NCBI GenBank assembly: GCA_029560815.1
Contig: JAKQKF010000252.1
Coordinates: 1-36,017, forward strand
From: a bacterium
GTDB lineage: Bacteria > KSB1 > UBA2214
Length of the DNA: 36,017 bases
Direction of reading: 5' to 3'
Below are positions 25,101 through 32,359 of this stretch, piece by piece (the first letter of the stretch is position 1; the number at the start of each line of letters is the position of its first letter). The notes beneath the pieces were generated by a model. That model ran no database searches. It saw nothing but the letters and a program-made list of their open reading frames with translations, and was not told where the DNA came from. Both the position numbers and the translations under genes were made by a program.

Positions 25101-27235
25101 GTGTCCCCTTTCGCCCCCCAGAACCGGTAGTAATCGACATCCCCGTCGGGAGAGATGGCGGCATCGAGTACATCGCCATATTCGATCCAGTTCGCCAGAT
25201 GGGCGGTATTGTTGTTTTCACTTTCAGCGGTCGGAACGATCTGGGTGATGGTAAAGAGCGAATCACTCTCATCGGTAACGCTGCCGTCGGTCAGATTGGT
25301 CAACCGGAGGCGGCATTCGCCGCTCTCCAGGGCCGGCAGGGTCCAGTTGTAAAATTCAGCGAGGGCGGGGGTTCCGGCCGTCGCCACGCTCCAGCCGCCT
25401 CCCGGTGAGCTCTGGTATTCCACCCGGACATCACCGGCGGTGTGAGTCAGCCAGGTGATCTTTTTTACCGTCCCGGCGCGCCACTTCTCGCCGCCGTTGG
25501 GCGCGACGATGGTGATCTGCTGCACAAATTGAATGGAAGGGGCGCGGACCGGCAGGATCAGATCCACTCCGGTGAAAACAAAGGTGCTGTTGACGCTCTC
25601 CAGACCTCCGTTCACGAAATCATCCGCGGGATAGGCGTGAAATTTCCACGACTGGACAGAATTACGCGGGGCTGTAATCGAGGTGACAAAAGTGTAGAGC
25701 TGCGGATTCCCGGGCACAGGGATCGCGGCATACTCCGATTCGTAAGCCCAGCTGTTGAAATCCCCGATGACGATCATCTCATGATAGGTGGGGTCCCAGT
25801 TCAGGGCGAGCAGCGCGGACATATCCGCCTGAAAAGTGACCTGAGCGGTCACAAGAATGTCGGTCTGATCGTTGAAATAGACCGTCGGCAGAAGCTGGCC
25901 TCCCGGTTCGACGACATCCGCACGCACATCGATGGTCTCCACAACCACCGTCTCCCCGCTCTTACGCACAAAATTGTAAAGCACCGGCCGGGCATAATAG
26001 ACCTGAGCGGTATATTCGTAGACATGGGGCGTGGTGGTGAGGAGCATCTGGCTAGCAGTGGTCTCCCAGCCGTTGAAATTGCCCATGACAAAAACCGAAT
26101 CGGTGAGGGAATTGAAGGAACCCTGGGCTTCCTGCACCTCCATATTGACGCGGAAGGTGATGTTGTGGGTGTAAATATTGCTTTTGACATAACGGAGGAC
26201 GCCGCCCTGGGGGTAGCAGGCCACATAGGCGACATTCCCGGTGGCGCTGATGGCGATCCCCCGCGGCCGCTCAGCCGGCGATTCGGGGATATTGAAATGC
26301 CACTTGATACTGTCCATGATGGCGCCGGTAGCGGTATCGAAAGCATACCAGGTGTTCGGAAAGTAACTGGTCACGGAGTCGGGATTCTGATTGGGCAAGT
26401 TGTAGTACGAACCGGCGCTGGCCCAGAGATAGCCGGTCGAAGCCTCCCAGCCCATCGATTCGCAAGCCATGCCCTGCAGAATGGCGGGCGCCGATGACCA
26501 GGGCGAAGCCCCATCCGCCCGCTGATAGACCAGGACCTCCTGGCTGCTGTAGGTGGGCATGTAGAGGGCGTTGCCACTCGCCGCAGCGGCCAGGGCGAGG
26601 GCGCTGCCGGGACGGCTGGCGGTGACATTCTGCTCAAAAACGAGCGCGTTGCTGTATTCCTTGACAGGATAGCCCGCAGCCGCGGCCGCAGCGAAGATAT
26701 CGCCGCTGGTCGCCGCCGCGGCAGGCGCGGTGGCGGCGACGCCGCTCTGATAGACCGCCTTGGCCAATCCGGCCCCGTTCAGATGATCAATCCGGTAGAT
26801 GGTGTCGTGGAAGGTGGCGAGAATATCGCCCTCCGCATCGGTGGCAAGGCCGAGGCCGTTCTTGACCAGCCAGCTGCCCCCCTGCAAGCGGCCGCCGAGG
26901 GTATCGGTATCGGCGCCAATGGTGACAAACCTGAGCGGTGAAAAGGCGGCCTGGGTGCCGTCAGCCAGGTAGACATAGAGGACGCAGATGCTCTCTTCGG
27001 CGCCGGTGGCCGTGACGAAGACCTTGTCCCGGCCTAACGGCGCATAGGTCTGAATCCATATCTTCCCTTGCCCATCAATCGCCACACCCTGCACGCCTGT
27101 GGTCGCGGGAAAACCGGTGGCAGCGGTCGTGTCCGCCGGGAATCGCCCATCACGCACCCAGGTATAGACTGCAAACGCGGGCACAGCATAACAAGCGAAG
27201 AGAAAAAGTGCAATAAAACGGCTGATCAGTTTCAT
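22154..27235 (-). CDS. Giant secreted multidomain protein with propellers, CBM-like domains and T9SS-type sorting domain
   Basis: 1693 residues. The start is ATG 27233-27235 with AGGGG 9 nt upstream and a signal peptide MKLISRFIAL to AFAV; an in-frame ATG 12 codons earlier was rejected. Approximate order: NHL/SMP30-like propeller (25-340); two starch-binding-like (CBM20/48-type) E-set domains (345-540: FVMGNFNGWE, then MIVIGDFNSW); a Kre9/KNH-type unit (PNGGEKWRAGTVKKITW); a pre-peptidase C-terminal domain (DVDYYRFWG); a fibronectin-like domain; a YCF48/BNR propeller (about 890-1190) with six Asp-boxes of the TTDGGxTW type; a second KNH-type unit; two GWN-YWP modules; a DEVG/WGDDE domain; and the NYPNPFNPATS sorting domain. 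It lies behind a good promoter with a long leader and 60 nt before the protease gene. Surface display is likely; the CBM-like folds hint at glycan contact. Confidence 0.9.
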   Translation of the reverse strand: MKLISRFIALFLFACYAVPAFAVYTWVRDGRFPADTTAATGFPATTGVQGVAIDGQGKIWIQTYAPLGRDKVFVTATGAEESICVLYVYLADGTQAAFSPLRFVTIGADTDTLGGRLQGGSWLVKNGLGLATDAEGDILATFHDTIYRIDHLNGAGLAKAVYQSGVAATAPAAAATSGDIFAAAAAAGYPVKEYSNALVFEQNVTASRPGSALALAAAASGNALYMPTYSSQEVLVYQRADGASPWSSAPAILQGMACESMGWEASTGYLWASAGSYYNLPNQNPDSVTSYFPNTWYAFDTATGAIMDSIKWHFNIPESPAERPRGIAISATGNVAYVACYPQGGVLRYVKSNIYTHNITFRVNMEVQEAQGSFNSLTDSVFVMGNFNGWETTASQMLLTTTPHVYEYTAQVYYARPVLYNFVRKSGETVVVETIDVRADVVEPGGQLLPTVYFNDQTDILVTAQVTFQADMSALLALNWDPTYHEMIVIGDFNSWAYESEYAAIPVPGNPQLYTFVTSITAPRNSVQSWKFHAYPADDFVNGGLESVNSTFVFTGVDLILPVRAPSIQFVQQITIVAPNGGEKWRAGTVKKITWLTHTAGDVRVEYQSSPGGGWSVATAGTPALAEFYNWTLPALESGECRLRLTNLTDGSVTDESDSLFTITQIVPTAESENNNTAHLANWIEYGDVLDAAISPDGDVDYYRFWGAKGDTAEIWGESRGDSSLAGRIILYSSDGTGLYENDGYLNPPEDQRIACILPEDGVYYIRYAFMDNWGTFPNRELIERLEDDERDKLGLEDDLQWTVQGEYRIGLRYVIKGSPVITSIGVYDQYWNSVRFYGYVDPRKESTTAQFEHGPTISYGTIVPAEGGPFMGISEQFVSSPEINGLTAEAVYHMRMSATNSLGTDVSWDLDYHTPPAPEGWERKISGSTRILWDVFFLDDLTGIICGDSTILRTTDGGETWTQLYSGIWTRFKGVEFITPTKGFIMGSYGNLYKTTDAGQSWTPVNSSTGLYLFATHFPNEDLGWIACDAGLIIHSSDGGDNWSAQNSGVGSNLRGVYFLSATTGLVIGEDSTIVRTTDGGATWTRIASPRFGNFLGIHFADALTGVIVGKEDFILRTTDGGLTWTEVSIAPHYYLTDIHFYAEGYAIAVGRDGTILRTSDGGATWSEQQSGTLNDLDALHHAGTHTTIVGANQTILRSADFLSLKSPNGGEVWSPGSVQDIVWWTDLGGTMRIEYRTGSVSPWQTITESASGVVGRYAWTIPGTLSDSCIVRITSLIDNSYIDQSDSVFAIRVTSTQQLVTLNAGWNMISSYIDPPDSTLPTLLLAQLGSTLTIAKNTTGQIYWPLYGINTIGKWKPLQGYMCYVTQAATLTFTGDQLAPESTPIPLTSGWNIVAYLRASPLAAPTALASIASQLTIAKNMTGGIYWPLYTINTIGNMLPGQGYQLYVTAATTLTYPANTAVPKEMLAGVGAKALQHFALSNQATGSSAILLVRGSFLAENDEVGVRTSDGRYLGAGVVQGGQVPITIWGDDEMTRLVDGATAGDRLELIWWSAAAKLESPLKITSLQDGLSGDALPVEMTYRNDAILVAGVAEAVPLPREFALRQNYPNPFNPATSIKYELPKESHVELVVYNLRGQAIRTLVNAEKRAGYHDLIWDGRNQAGALVSSGIYFVRMKAGPFVKVVKMSLVK
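22849..23335 (-). repeat. GWN-YWP module pair of the giant protein
   Basis: Unit 1 has LNAGWNMISSYIDPPDST, IYWPLYGINTIGKW and QGYMCYVT. Unit 2 has TSGWNIVAYLRASPLAAP, IYWPLYTINTIGNM and GQGYQLYVT. The spacing matches the other two pairs in the window. Confidence 0.85.
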
Positions 27236-27409
27236 AGCCTTACCCCTTATTCTGCTTTTTTCTCCTGACATGGATCAGCAGGATGGAAGCCGGATAGAAT
27301 TAAAACAGTTTGACACAATGGCTGATGCTAACCATTGGCCAAAGCGATGAATTGGCGACTATTCCAATCAGGGGAAAATTGCGTGCAATATGTTTTCTAC
27401 TCCCCCGGA

Positions 27410-27439
27410 CAGATTTTGCACCCCCAAAATCGGTCACCC
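27410..27439. promoter_or_regulatory. Conserved two-block element, copy 2
   Basis: CAGATTTTG (27410-27418) and ATCGGTCACCC (27429-27439), as at 8872-8904. Here it lies 170 nt upstream of the giant secreted-protein gene and inside the leader expected from the promoter at 27586-27614. A TTGCAC lies 21 nt further downstream on the minus strand but lacks a convincing -10. Confidence 0.4.
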
Positions 27440-27585
27440 GCAGAAACAGTAATGCGCTACTTCAAGGTCTGTTGATTAAGGCCTGCAAGAATGGTGATGT
27501 GAAGTGAACAGGGCGGCGCCGCAACGATGCTGTTATAGGGCGGCACAAAGTGGTAGGGCCCCAGAGAAAGATGCCTATCTGACGA

Positions 27586-27614
27586 AATGTAGCCAATTTG
27601 AACTACTTTGTCAA
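27586..27614 (-). promoter_or_regulatory. Sigma70-type promoter for the giant secreted-protein gene
   Basis: On the minus strand TTGACA (27609-27614), 17 bp, TACATT (27586-27591). The start would be near 27579, giving a leader of about 345 nt. The gap 27236-27916 holds this leader (with inverted repeats CAATGG/CCATTG at 27316-27337 and ATTGC/GCAAT near 27380), the promoter, and a weak terminator; no credible gene was seen in it. Confidence 0.7.
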
Positions 27615-27682
27615 GTAATTTTTGAAATTAGTATTAATTCTAGTGACGATTGCGCCGGCGGAAGCTCAACCGGGCGGGCAGG

Positions 27683-27743
27683 AAGGCAGAAAAGAAGGAA
27701 AGAAGCGCCGGGTGTGCCGCGGCTGCGGCCCCCAATCACCGGC
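27683..27743 (-). terminator. Possible terminator of the 439-residue secreted-protein gene
   Basis: GCCGGGTG (27707-27714) and CACCGGC (27737-27743) can pair around an inner GCCGC/GCGGC stem. On the minus strand they are followed by a pyrimidine-rich stretch (TTCTTTCCTTCTTTTC). The stem is imperfect and the T-run is broken by C, so support is modest. Confidence 0.35.
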
Positions 27744-27916
27744 CTCCCCGAGTTACTTGATCCCCCGCTGGATAATACCCTGCATAACGGGCGCAGGTTC
27801 AAGCTTGCACAGCCGGACATCCGTGCTGTACTGGCGTCATCAGAAACAATCGCCCCACAAAAGTTCCCAAAATTTCCATCCCGCATCAGGCTGCTTCCCG
27901 GAGCGCGGGCAGACCG

Positions 27917-29236
27917 CTATTTGACCAGCGTCATCTTGACCTGCTGGTGATACCCGCCCGCTCTCATCACCGCCCAGAAGAGACCGGAGGGGAGGGGTAT
28001 TCCGGCGTCACTGCGCCCATCCCAGACGGCTTCATAGTAGCCGGCGGGTTTCACCCCGTTCGCCAGGGTGCGCACCCTGCGGCCGCTCAGATCGTAGACG
28101 GCCAGCTCCATCAGGCCGCCCTCCGGCAGCTGGTACAGAAGCAGGGTCGAGGAGTTGAAGGGGTTGGGATAATTCTGCGCCAGCGCGGCTTGTTCGGGCG
28201 CACGGGCGAGAGCCGGCGTCTCAGCGGTCAGCACGGCATGGTCATGAAATCGAAGCGCGGAGAGACGCCGGTTCGGGGGCATGGCATCCCGGAGCGAGGT
28301 GCACTGCACGGGCAGTTCGGCGCCGGTGCGCGCAGACCAGCTGATCAGGGAGAGCAGTTCATCGCCGCGCGCCCCATCCACCAGCCGGGTCGTCTCATCG
28401 TCTCCCCACAACACCAGCAGCGCCTCTCCATCCCGAACGGCACCGCTGCCGACGATCCTGCGTTCCTCTGTGCAGGCGGCGATCTCATCGCCATCCGCCA
28501 GCCCCGGCGCGCTGATCAGCAGGATGGCGTTGCTCCCCGTATTGCTCCTGAAGGGGTGAAAATGGAGAGGGTCGGGAAAGTGACGGCCGGCGGCGTGGGA
28601 GGCTCTGCCTGCCTCTGCCCCGTTGGACGGATAATAGAAAAGAGCGGGCTGCGTGAGATACAGATAGTAACCCTCGCCCGGCTTCATTTCAATGATCGAA
28701 TCGATGTTGTAGGCGGGCCAGTAAATCCTGCCCTTGCCGTCCTTGACAATGACCAGAGAAGAGGAAATCGAGCTGAGAGCCACAGCAGGGGCGAGCGGGC
28801 TGGTGCGCACATAGGAGATCAGATTCCAGCCTGAAAGCAGGGAGATGGGCACCTCCTCCGGCACCAGTTCCTCGCCGTCGAAGAGCAGCGTCACCGGGGC
28901 GGTCACATAGATCTGATACCCCTTTTCCTTCTCCCAGAAGATGATCTTGTTGATGCCGTAAGCCGGCCAGTAGATCCTCCCTTTCCCGTCCTTGAGGAGT
29001 GTAAGATGCTCCTCGATCCCGGCGAGCATCTCGGTCAGGAAGGGATGGGCGGGATAGACATAGCTGCTGATCATGTTCCAGCCTGCAGGCAGAACAAGCT
29101 GGTGCTGCACGCCTGCGGCTGCTGCACCCCGGCCACCATTCTGCGCCGGGGAGGCCGGACGGGCATTCTCCTGACCGGAGAGCGGCGCGAAGGAAAAGAC
29201 CAACGCGCAGATGATCACATGGCAGAGACGCCCCAT
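27917..29236 (-). CDS. Secreted protein made of GWN-YWP modules plus T9SS-type sorting domain
   Basis: 439 residues; AGGA lies 7 nt before the ATG. A signal peptide (MGRLCHVIICALVFSF to LSGQ) is followed by a short low-complexity linker and two GWN-YWP modules (about 46-205). Next comes a DEIA...WGDDETTRLVDGA domain (about 225-340) and a FlgD-like sorting domain (NYPNPFNSSTLLLYQLPE, then RVRTLANG and AVWDGRSDAGIPLPSG). In effect it is the C-terminal third of the 1693-residue protein standing alone, with no catalytic or binding domain in front. This makes it the minimal form of the module set. It has its own strong promoter (29334-29362) and lies upstream of the large gene on the same strand. 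Function unknown; an anchor or structural surface protein is possible. Confidence 0.88.
   Translation of the reverse strand: MGRLCHVIICALVFSFAPLSGQENARPASPAQNGGRGAAAAGVQHQLVLPAGWNMISSYVYPAHPFLTEMLAGIEEHLTLLKDGKGRIYWPAYGINKIIFWEKEKGYQIYVTAPVTLLFDGEELVPEEVPISLLSGWNLISYVRTSPLAPAVALSSISSSLVIVKDGKGRIYWPAYNIDSIIEMKPGEGYYLYLTQPALFYYPSNGAEAGRASHAAGRHFPDPLHFHPFRSNTGSNAILLISAPGLADGDEIAACTEERRIVGSGAVRDGEALLVLWGDDETTRLVDGARGDELLSLISWSARTGAELPVQCTSLRDAMPPNRRLSALRFHDHAVLTAETPALARAPEQAALAQNYPNPFNSSTLLLYQLPEGGLMELAVYDLSGRRVRTLANGVKPAGYYEAVWDGRSDAGIPLPSGLFWAVMRAGGYHQQVKMTLVK
28620..29098 (-). repeat. GWN-YWP module pair of the 439-residue protein
   Basis: Unit 1 has LPAGWNMISSYVYPAHP, KDGKGRIYWPAYGINKI and KGYQIYVTAPVTL. 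Unit 2 has LSGWNLISYVRTSPLAPA, KDGKGRIYWPAYNIDSI and GEGYYLYLTQPA. Unit 1 and unit 2 types are each conserved across the three proteins, so the pair duplicated as a block. Confidence 0.85.
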
Positions 29237-29333
29237 AGGTTATTCCTCACGCTGTCGGTGAGCGGGTGAACGGCCTGGCTGTGCGCGGACCCCAGGTGGT
29301 AAATAATGCGGAATTTTTATACAGGGTAAGTTA

Positions 29334-29362
29334 AATATACAATATCCTGCATCAGGTGTCAA
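29334..29362 (-). promoter_or_regulatory. Strong sigma70-type promoter of the 439-residue secreted-protein gene
   Basis: On the minus strand TTGACA (29357-29362), 17 bp, TATATT (29334-29339). The leader would be about 90 nt. It separates the secreted cluster from the nagA unit, whose last gene ends at 29440; no terminator with a T-run was seen between them. Confidence 0.8.
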
Positions 29363-29439
29363 GAGCTTTTGCTGCCGGCATACCAGGCCCACCGGGCGCC
29401 GGCGCAGCGGCGGCAGGATCCCCTTCCGCCGCCCCGGCC

Positions 29440-30591
29440 TCAGGAATTCTGCCAGACCACCTCGCCCCCGACCATGGTCAGGGCGACCGAGTTATCTGCA
29501 TTGAGGATGACCAGGTCTGCATCATAGTCCGGAGCGATCTTGCCCTTTCGGTTTCCCAATCCGATCACCCGCGCGGCCTGAAAAGTCGCCGCGGCCACCG
29601 CCTGGGCCGGAGCACAGCCGGTGAAGCGTTGAAACCGCCAGGTGATCTCGGCCAGGCTGAGGGCGGAGCCGATGAGGGTGCCATCGAGATAGCGCGCTGT
29701 CCCCTGCGTGGATTCGTACTCGCGGCCGTTGTAGATGTAGCGCCCCTCCGGCAGTCCGATGGCCTGTATGCCATCGGTGATCGGCACGCAGCGTTCCACG
29801 CCGATGAGCCGGCTGAGCAGGCGCACCATACCGGGATGGACGTGGACGCCGTCGCTGATGATCTGGACGGTGGCCTGCGGATGTTCAAAGAGGGCCAGAA
29901 GGGGGCCGGGTTCGCGGTGATTGAGCGCGGGCATGGCGTTGAAGACATGGGTCACATGCCGGATGCCGGCATCGAACCCGGCCCGCGCCTGATCATAGGT
30001 GGCCCCGGTATGGCCGAGCGCCGGCACCACGCCGTTGGCGAGCAGGCCGCGGATCAGATCGATGCCGCCGGGCATCTCGGGCGCCAGGGTCATCATCCTG
30101 AGGGCGCCCCTGCAGGCCGTCAACACCGAGTCGAGGCCCTGCACGCCGGGCTCATAGATGCAGCGCGGGTTGAGCCCGCCTTTTTTCTCCGGATTTATGT
30201 AGGGGCCTTCGAGGTGGATGCCGAGCAGCTGGGCGCCGCCGAGATACTTGCCCACCGCCGCGGCCGCCTCGGCGAGATGGCGGTTTTCGCCATCGGGAAA
30301 GATCACGCTGGTGGCGAGAAATCCGGTCGTGCCAAGGCGCGCCAGGCTCTGTGACATCGTCTGCAGCGCCTCGGGAGTGCCGTCGAGCACATCGGCCCCG
30401 CCGGCGCCCTGGATGTGCAGATCGATGAATCCAGGCACGGTACGCAGACCACCGGCATCCAGAATCCGTTTGGCGTCTCCAGGCATGCGGCCAATGGCGG
30501 CGATGCGCCCGCCGCGGATGGCGATGTCGGTGGCGGCGCTGCGTTCCAGCAGGCGCACCTCTTTCAAAATCAGGTCGTACCGAGTGCTCAT
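29440..30591 (-). CDS. nagA: N-acetylglucosamine-6-phosphate deacetylase
   Basis: 383 residues. The start is ATG 30589-30591, which overlaps the TGA of the upstream gene (ATGA) and has GAGGAG just before it; the frame remains open upstream but that is the deacetylase-like gene read in another frame. Amidohydrolase motifs: PGFIDLHIQG (53-62), metal-binding E129 in HLEGPYINPEKKGG, H194 in GHTGATYDQA, H215 in THVFNAM, substrate loop SDGVHVHP, catalytic D273 in ITDGIQAIGLPEG, and DGTLIGSAL. NagA removes acetate from GlcNAc-6-phosphate in the cytoplasm, giving GlcN-6-phosphate. No nagB is in the window; the SIS protein at 11143-11904 is a possible but unproven next step. It is the last gene of a four-gene overlapping unit. 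Confidence 0.95.
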   Translation of the reverse strand: MSTRYDLILKEVRLLERSAATDIAIRGGRIAAIGRMPGDAKRILDAGGLRTVPGFIDLHIQGAGGADVLDGTPEALQTMSQSLARLGTTGFLATSVIFPDGENRHLAEAAAAVGKYLGGAQLLGIHLEGPYINPEKKGGLNPRCIYEPGVQGLDSVLTACRGALRMMTLAPEMPGGIDLIRGLLANGVVPALGHTGATYDQARAGFDAGIRHVTHVFNAMPALNHREPGPLLALFEHPQATVQIISDGVHVHPGMVRLLSRLIGVERCVPITDGIQAIGLPEGRYIYNGREYESTQGTARYLDGTLIGSALSLAEITWRFQRFTGCAPAQAVAAATFQAARVIGLGNRKGKIAPDYDADLVILNADNSVALTMVGGEVVWQNS

Positions 30592-31466
30592 TGACTCCTC
30601 TTCCGGTTTGCGTGTTCCAGCAGCTGATCGATCCTGACGAAGGTGTATCCTTTCCCGCGCAGGGCATCGATCAGGGCGCCCAGATGCAGATAGAATTTGT
30701 CGCTTCGCCGGGGATCGGTGCCAATATGGATCAGCAGGATAAATCCATTGAGGCCATACGGATCCTCCCGCTCCCGGGCGAATATTTTTTCCCAAATCGT
30801 CATGGAAGAACGATAGCCCGGCATCTCGGGGGTGGTGTAATCGGCGTTGACCGAGGTACCGGGAGTGAAATTGAAAAGTGTCATGCCCATCTCCGCGGCC
30901 CAGGCAACGTGGCGGGCGTTATACCACTCGTAGGGTGGTATGAAACAGTTGAGCTCGTACGCGGGCAGAGCGAAAGGCTGCATGGCCGCCAGATTCTCAC
31001 GCAGATCCGCGCTGAACTCTTCCCTGCTGACCAGGGAGGAGTCGCGCTTCTCCCAGGGAGCATAGAGCAGGTGACGGCTGGAGTGGGGGCCGAGGTAGTG
31101 GCCGCCGCCGGCCAGGCCGCGAATCAGCTCCGCCCTGGCCGGATCCCGGTAGAAATCCCCGGTGAAAAAAAAGCCCGCCTTGACACCTTGCTCCGCCAGA
31201 ACGCGGGCGATGTGGAGGCCGCCGTCGGCGAAATCGCCGCCGGTGAAGACCAGGGCCAGATCGCGGCGGCCGGTGTCGCCGCGGATGACGGCATCATGGT
31301 CAAGGATGAAGCCCGGCCGGGCCGGAACACAGGCGGAGAGCGCAGTCAGGGCCAGCGCAGCGGCCGCCAGTACGAGCCGTCGCGCCCGGGCTGCGGCCGC
31401 CCCGGTGTGCCGCCGAGGTGGTGCGCCCGGCTGCAGGCAGCGGCGGCTGAGTTCAGACCGAGCCAT
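30588..31466 (-). CDS. Polysaccharide-deacetylase-like (NodB-fold) lipoprotein
   Basis: 292 residues. The arginine-rich N-terminus is followed by a hydrophobic stretch and a lipobox LSAC with C46, so it is a likely lipoprotein on the periplasmic side. NodB-type elements: VFTGGDFADGG (73-83) in place of TFDDGP, VKAGFFFTGDF, GHYLGPHSSRH (122-132) for the metal-binding HxxxH-like motif, and FIPPYEWYN for RPPYG. The altered first motif marks a divergent subfamily that I recall attached to glycosidases in Bacteroidetes. Catalysis is plausible but not certain. The ATG has no ribosome site; it overlaps the upstream gene by 14 nt and ends in an ATGA overlap with nagA, so translation is probably coupled. 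De-N-acetylation of a glycan next to NagA would make sense. Confidence 0.8.
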   Translation of the reverse strand: MARSELSRRCLQPGAPPRRHTGAAAARARRLVLAAAALALTALSACVPARPGFILDHDAVIRGDTGRRDLALVFTGGDFADGGLHIARVLAEQGVKAGFFFTGDFYRDPARAELIRGLAGGGHYLGPHSSRHLLYAPWEKRDSSLVSREEFSADLRENLAAMQPFALPAYELNCFIPPYEWYNARHVAWAAEMGMTLFNFTPGTSVNADYTTPEMPGYRSSMTIWEKIFAREREDPYGLNGFILLIHIGTDPRRSDKFYLHLGALIDALRGKGYTFVRIDQLLEHANRKRSQ

Positions 31467-32337
31467 GGTTGTGGTTTTGTTTGTTCAGAAAATTGGTTTC
31501 AAAATGATTCTTGAGGATGGTGAAGGCGCTCTCCACATCATCCACCTTGTGAAAAAGCTGCAGGTCCTCGGCACTGATGACCCCCCAGTCGACCATCTTG
31601 TCAAAATTGAGCACCTCGTTCCAGTATTCGCTGCCGTACATGACCACACAGAGGGTCTTGTGGATCTTTTCGGTCTGCACCAGGGTGAGGAGCTCGAAAA
31701 GTTCGTCCATAGTACCAAATCCGCCCGGAAAGACGACCAGTGCTTTGGCCAGATAGACGAACCAGAATTTGCGCATGAAGAAGTAGTGGAACTCGAAAGC
31801 GAGTTCGTCGCTGATGTAGGGATTGGGCTCCTGTTCGAAGGGAAGGCTGATGTTGAAGCCGATGGTCAGGCCTCCCGCCTCCATGGCGCCGCGGTTGGCG
31901 GCTTCCATGATGCCGGGGCCGCCGCCGGAACAGACGATAAAGCGCTCCCGGGCGCTGAGGCCGGCGGACCATTCGGTCAGCCTGTAAGCCAGCGCGCGCG
32001 CCCCTTCATAGTACTGCGCCAGGCGTACGGCGTGGCTGGCCTTGTCGAATTCGCGCTGAAAATCCCCGCCGGCGCTGCCATTGCGCTGGGATTGAGAGAG
32101 AACGTTCTTGAGCTGCTTCTGGGCCACATCGAGCGGCAGAACCCGCGCCGAGCCGTAAAAGACCACTGTATTGCGGATGTGCCGGCGGCGCAGCCGCATC
32201 TGGGGCTCCAGATATTCGGAAAGGATGCGGATCGTGCGCGCGTCCGCGCTGTTGAGAAAGCGCTCATTGGAATAGGCCTTGACGGGCAGTTTGCGGGATG
32301 GGCCCGGCCGGGCTTTCTTGCTGCTGTTATTGGACAT
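31453..32337 (-). CDS. LOG-family (TIGR00730) Rossmann-fold protein
   Basis: 294 residues with GAGG 5 nt before the ATG. The two family signatures are intact: GGGPGIMEAANRG (138-150) and PGGFGTMDELFE (204-215). Proteins with both usually hydrolyse nucleoside 5-prime-monophosphates to base and ribose-5-phosphate, as in cytokinin-activating LOG enzymes and bacterial PpnN-like proteins. The N-terminal 55 residues are basic and longer than in short LOG proteins. It lies 22 nt after the alpha/beta hydrolase gene and overlaps the deacetylase-like gene by 14 nt. Its link to amino-sugar metabolism is unclear, and it may simply share a transcript. Confidence 0.9.
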   Translation of the reverse strand: MSNNSSKKARPGPSRKLPVKAYSNERFLNSADARTIRILSEYLEPQMRLRRRHIRNTVVFYGSARVLPLDVAQKQLKNVLSQSQRNGSAGGDFQREFDKASHAVRLAQYYEGARALAYRLTEWSAGLSARERFIVCSGGGPGIMEAANRGAMEAGGLTIGFNISLPFEQEPNPYISDELAFEFHYFFMRKFWFVYLAKALVVFPGGFGTMDELFELLTLVQTEKIHKTLCVVMYGSEYWNEVLNFDKMVDWGVISAEDLQLFHKVDDVESAFTILKNHFETNFLNKQNHNHGSV

Positions 32338-32359
32338 GATGACCTCAAATAGGGACGGT

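Noticed and set aside
23675..25408. Plus-strand reading frame of 577 codons
   Set aside because: Antisense to the YCF48 propeller and nearby domains of the giant secreted protein; no ribosome site or motifs.
27608..27637. Plus-strand TTGTCA-18-TATTAA promoter-like sequence
   Set aside because: It overlaps the better minus-strand promoter in an AT-rich patch, and no plus-strand gene follows.
27504..27950. Plus-strand frames between the giant protein and the 439-residue protein
   Set aside because: They run into the end of a real minus-strand gene, cross its likely terminator and a promoter, lack ribosome sites and resemble no protein.
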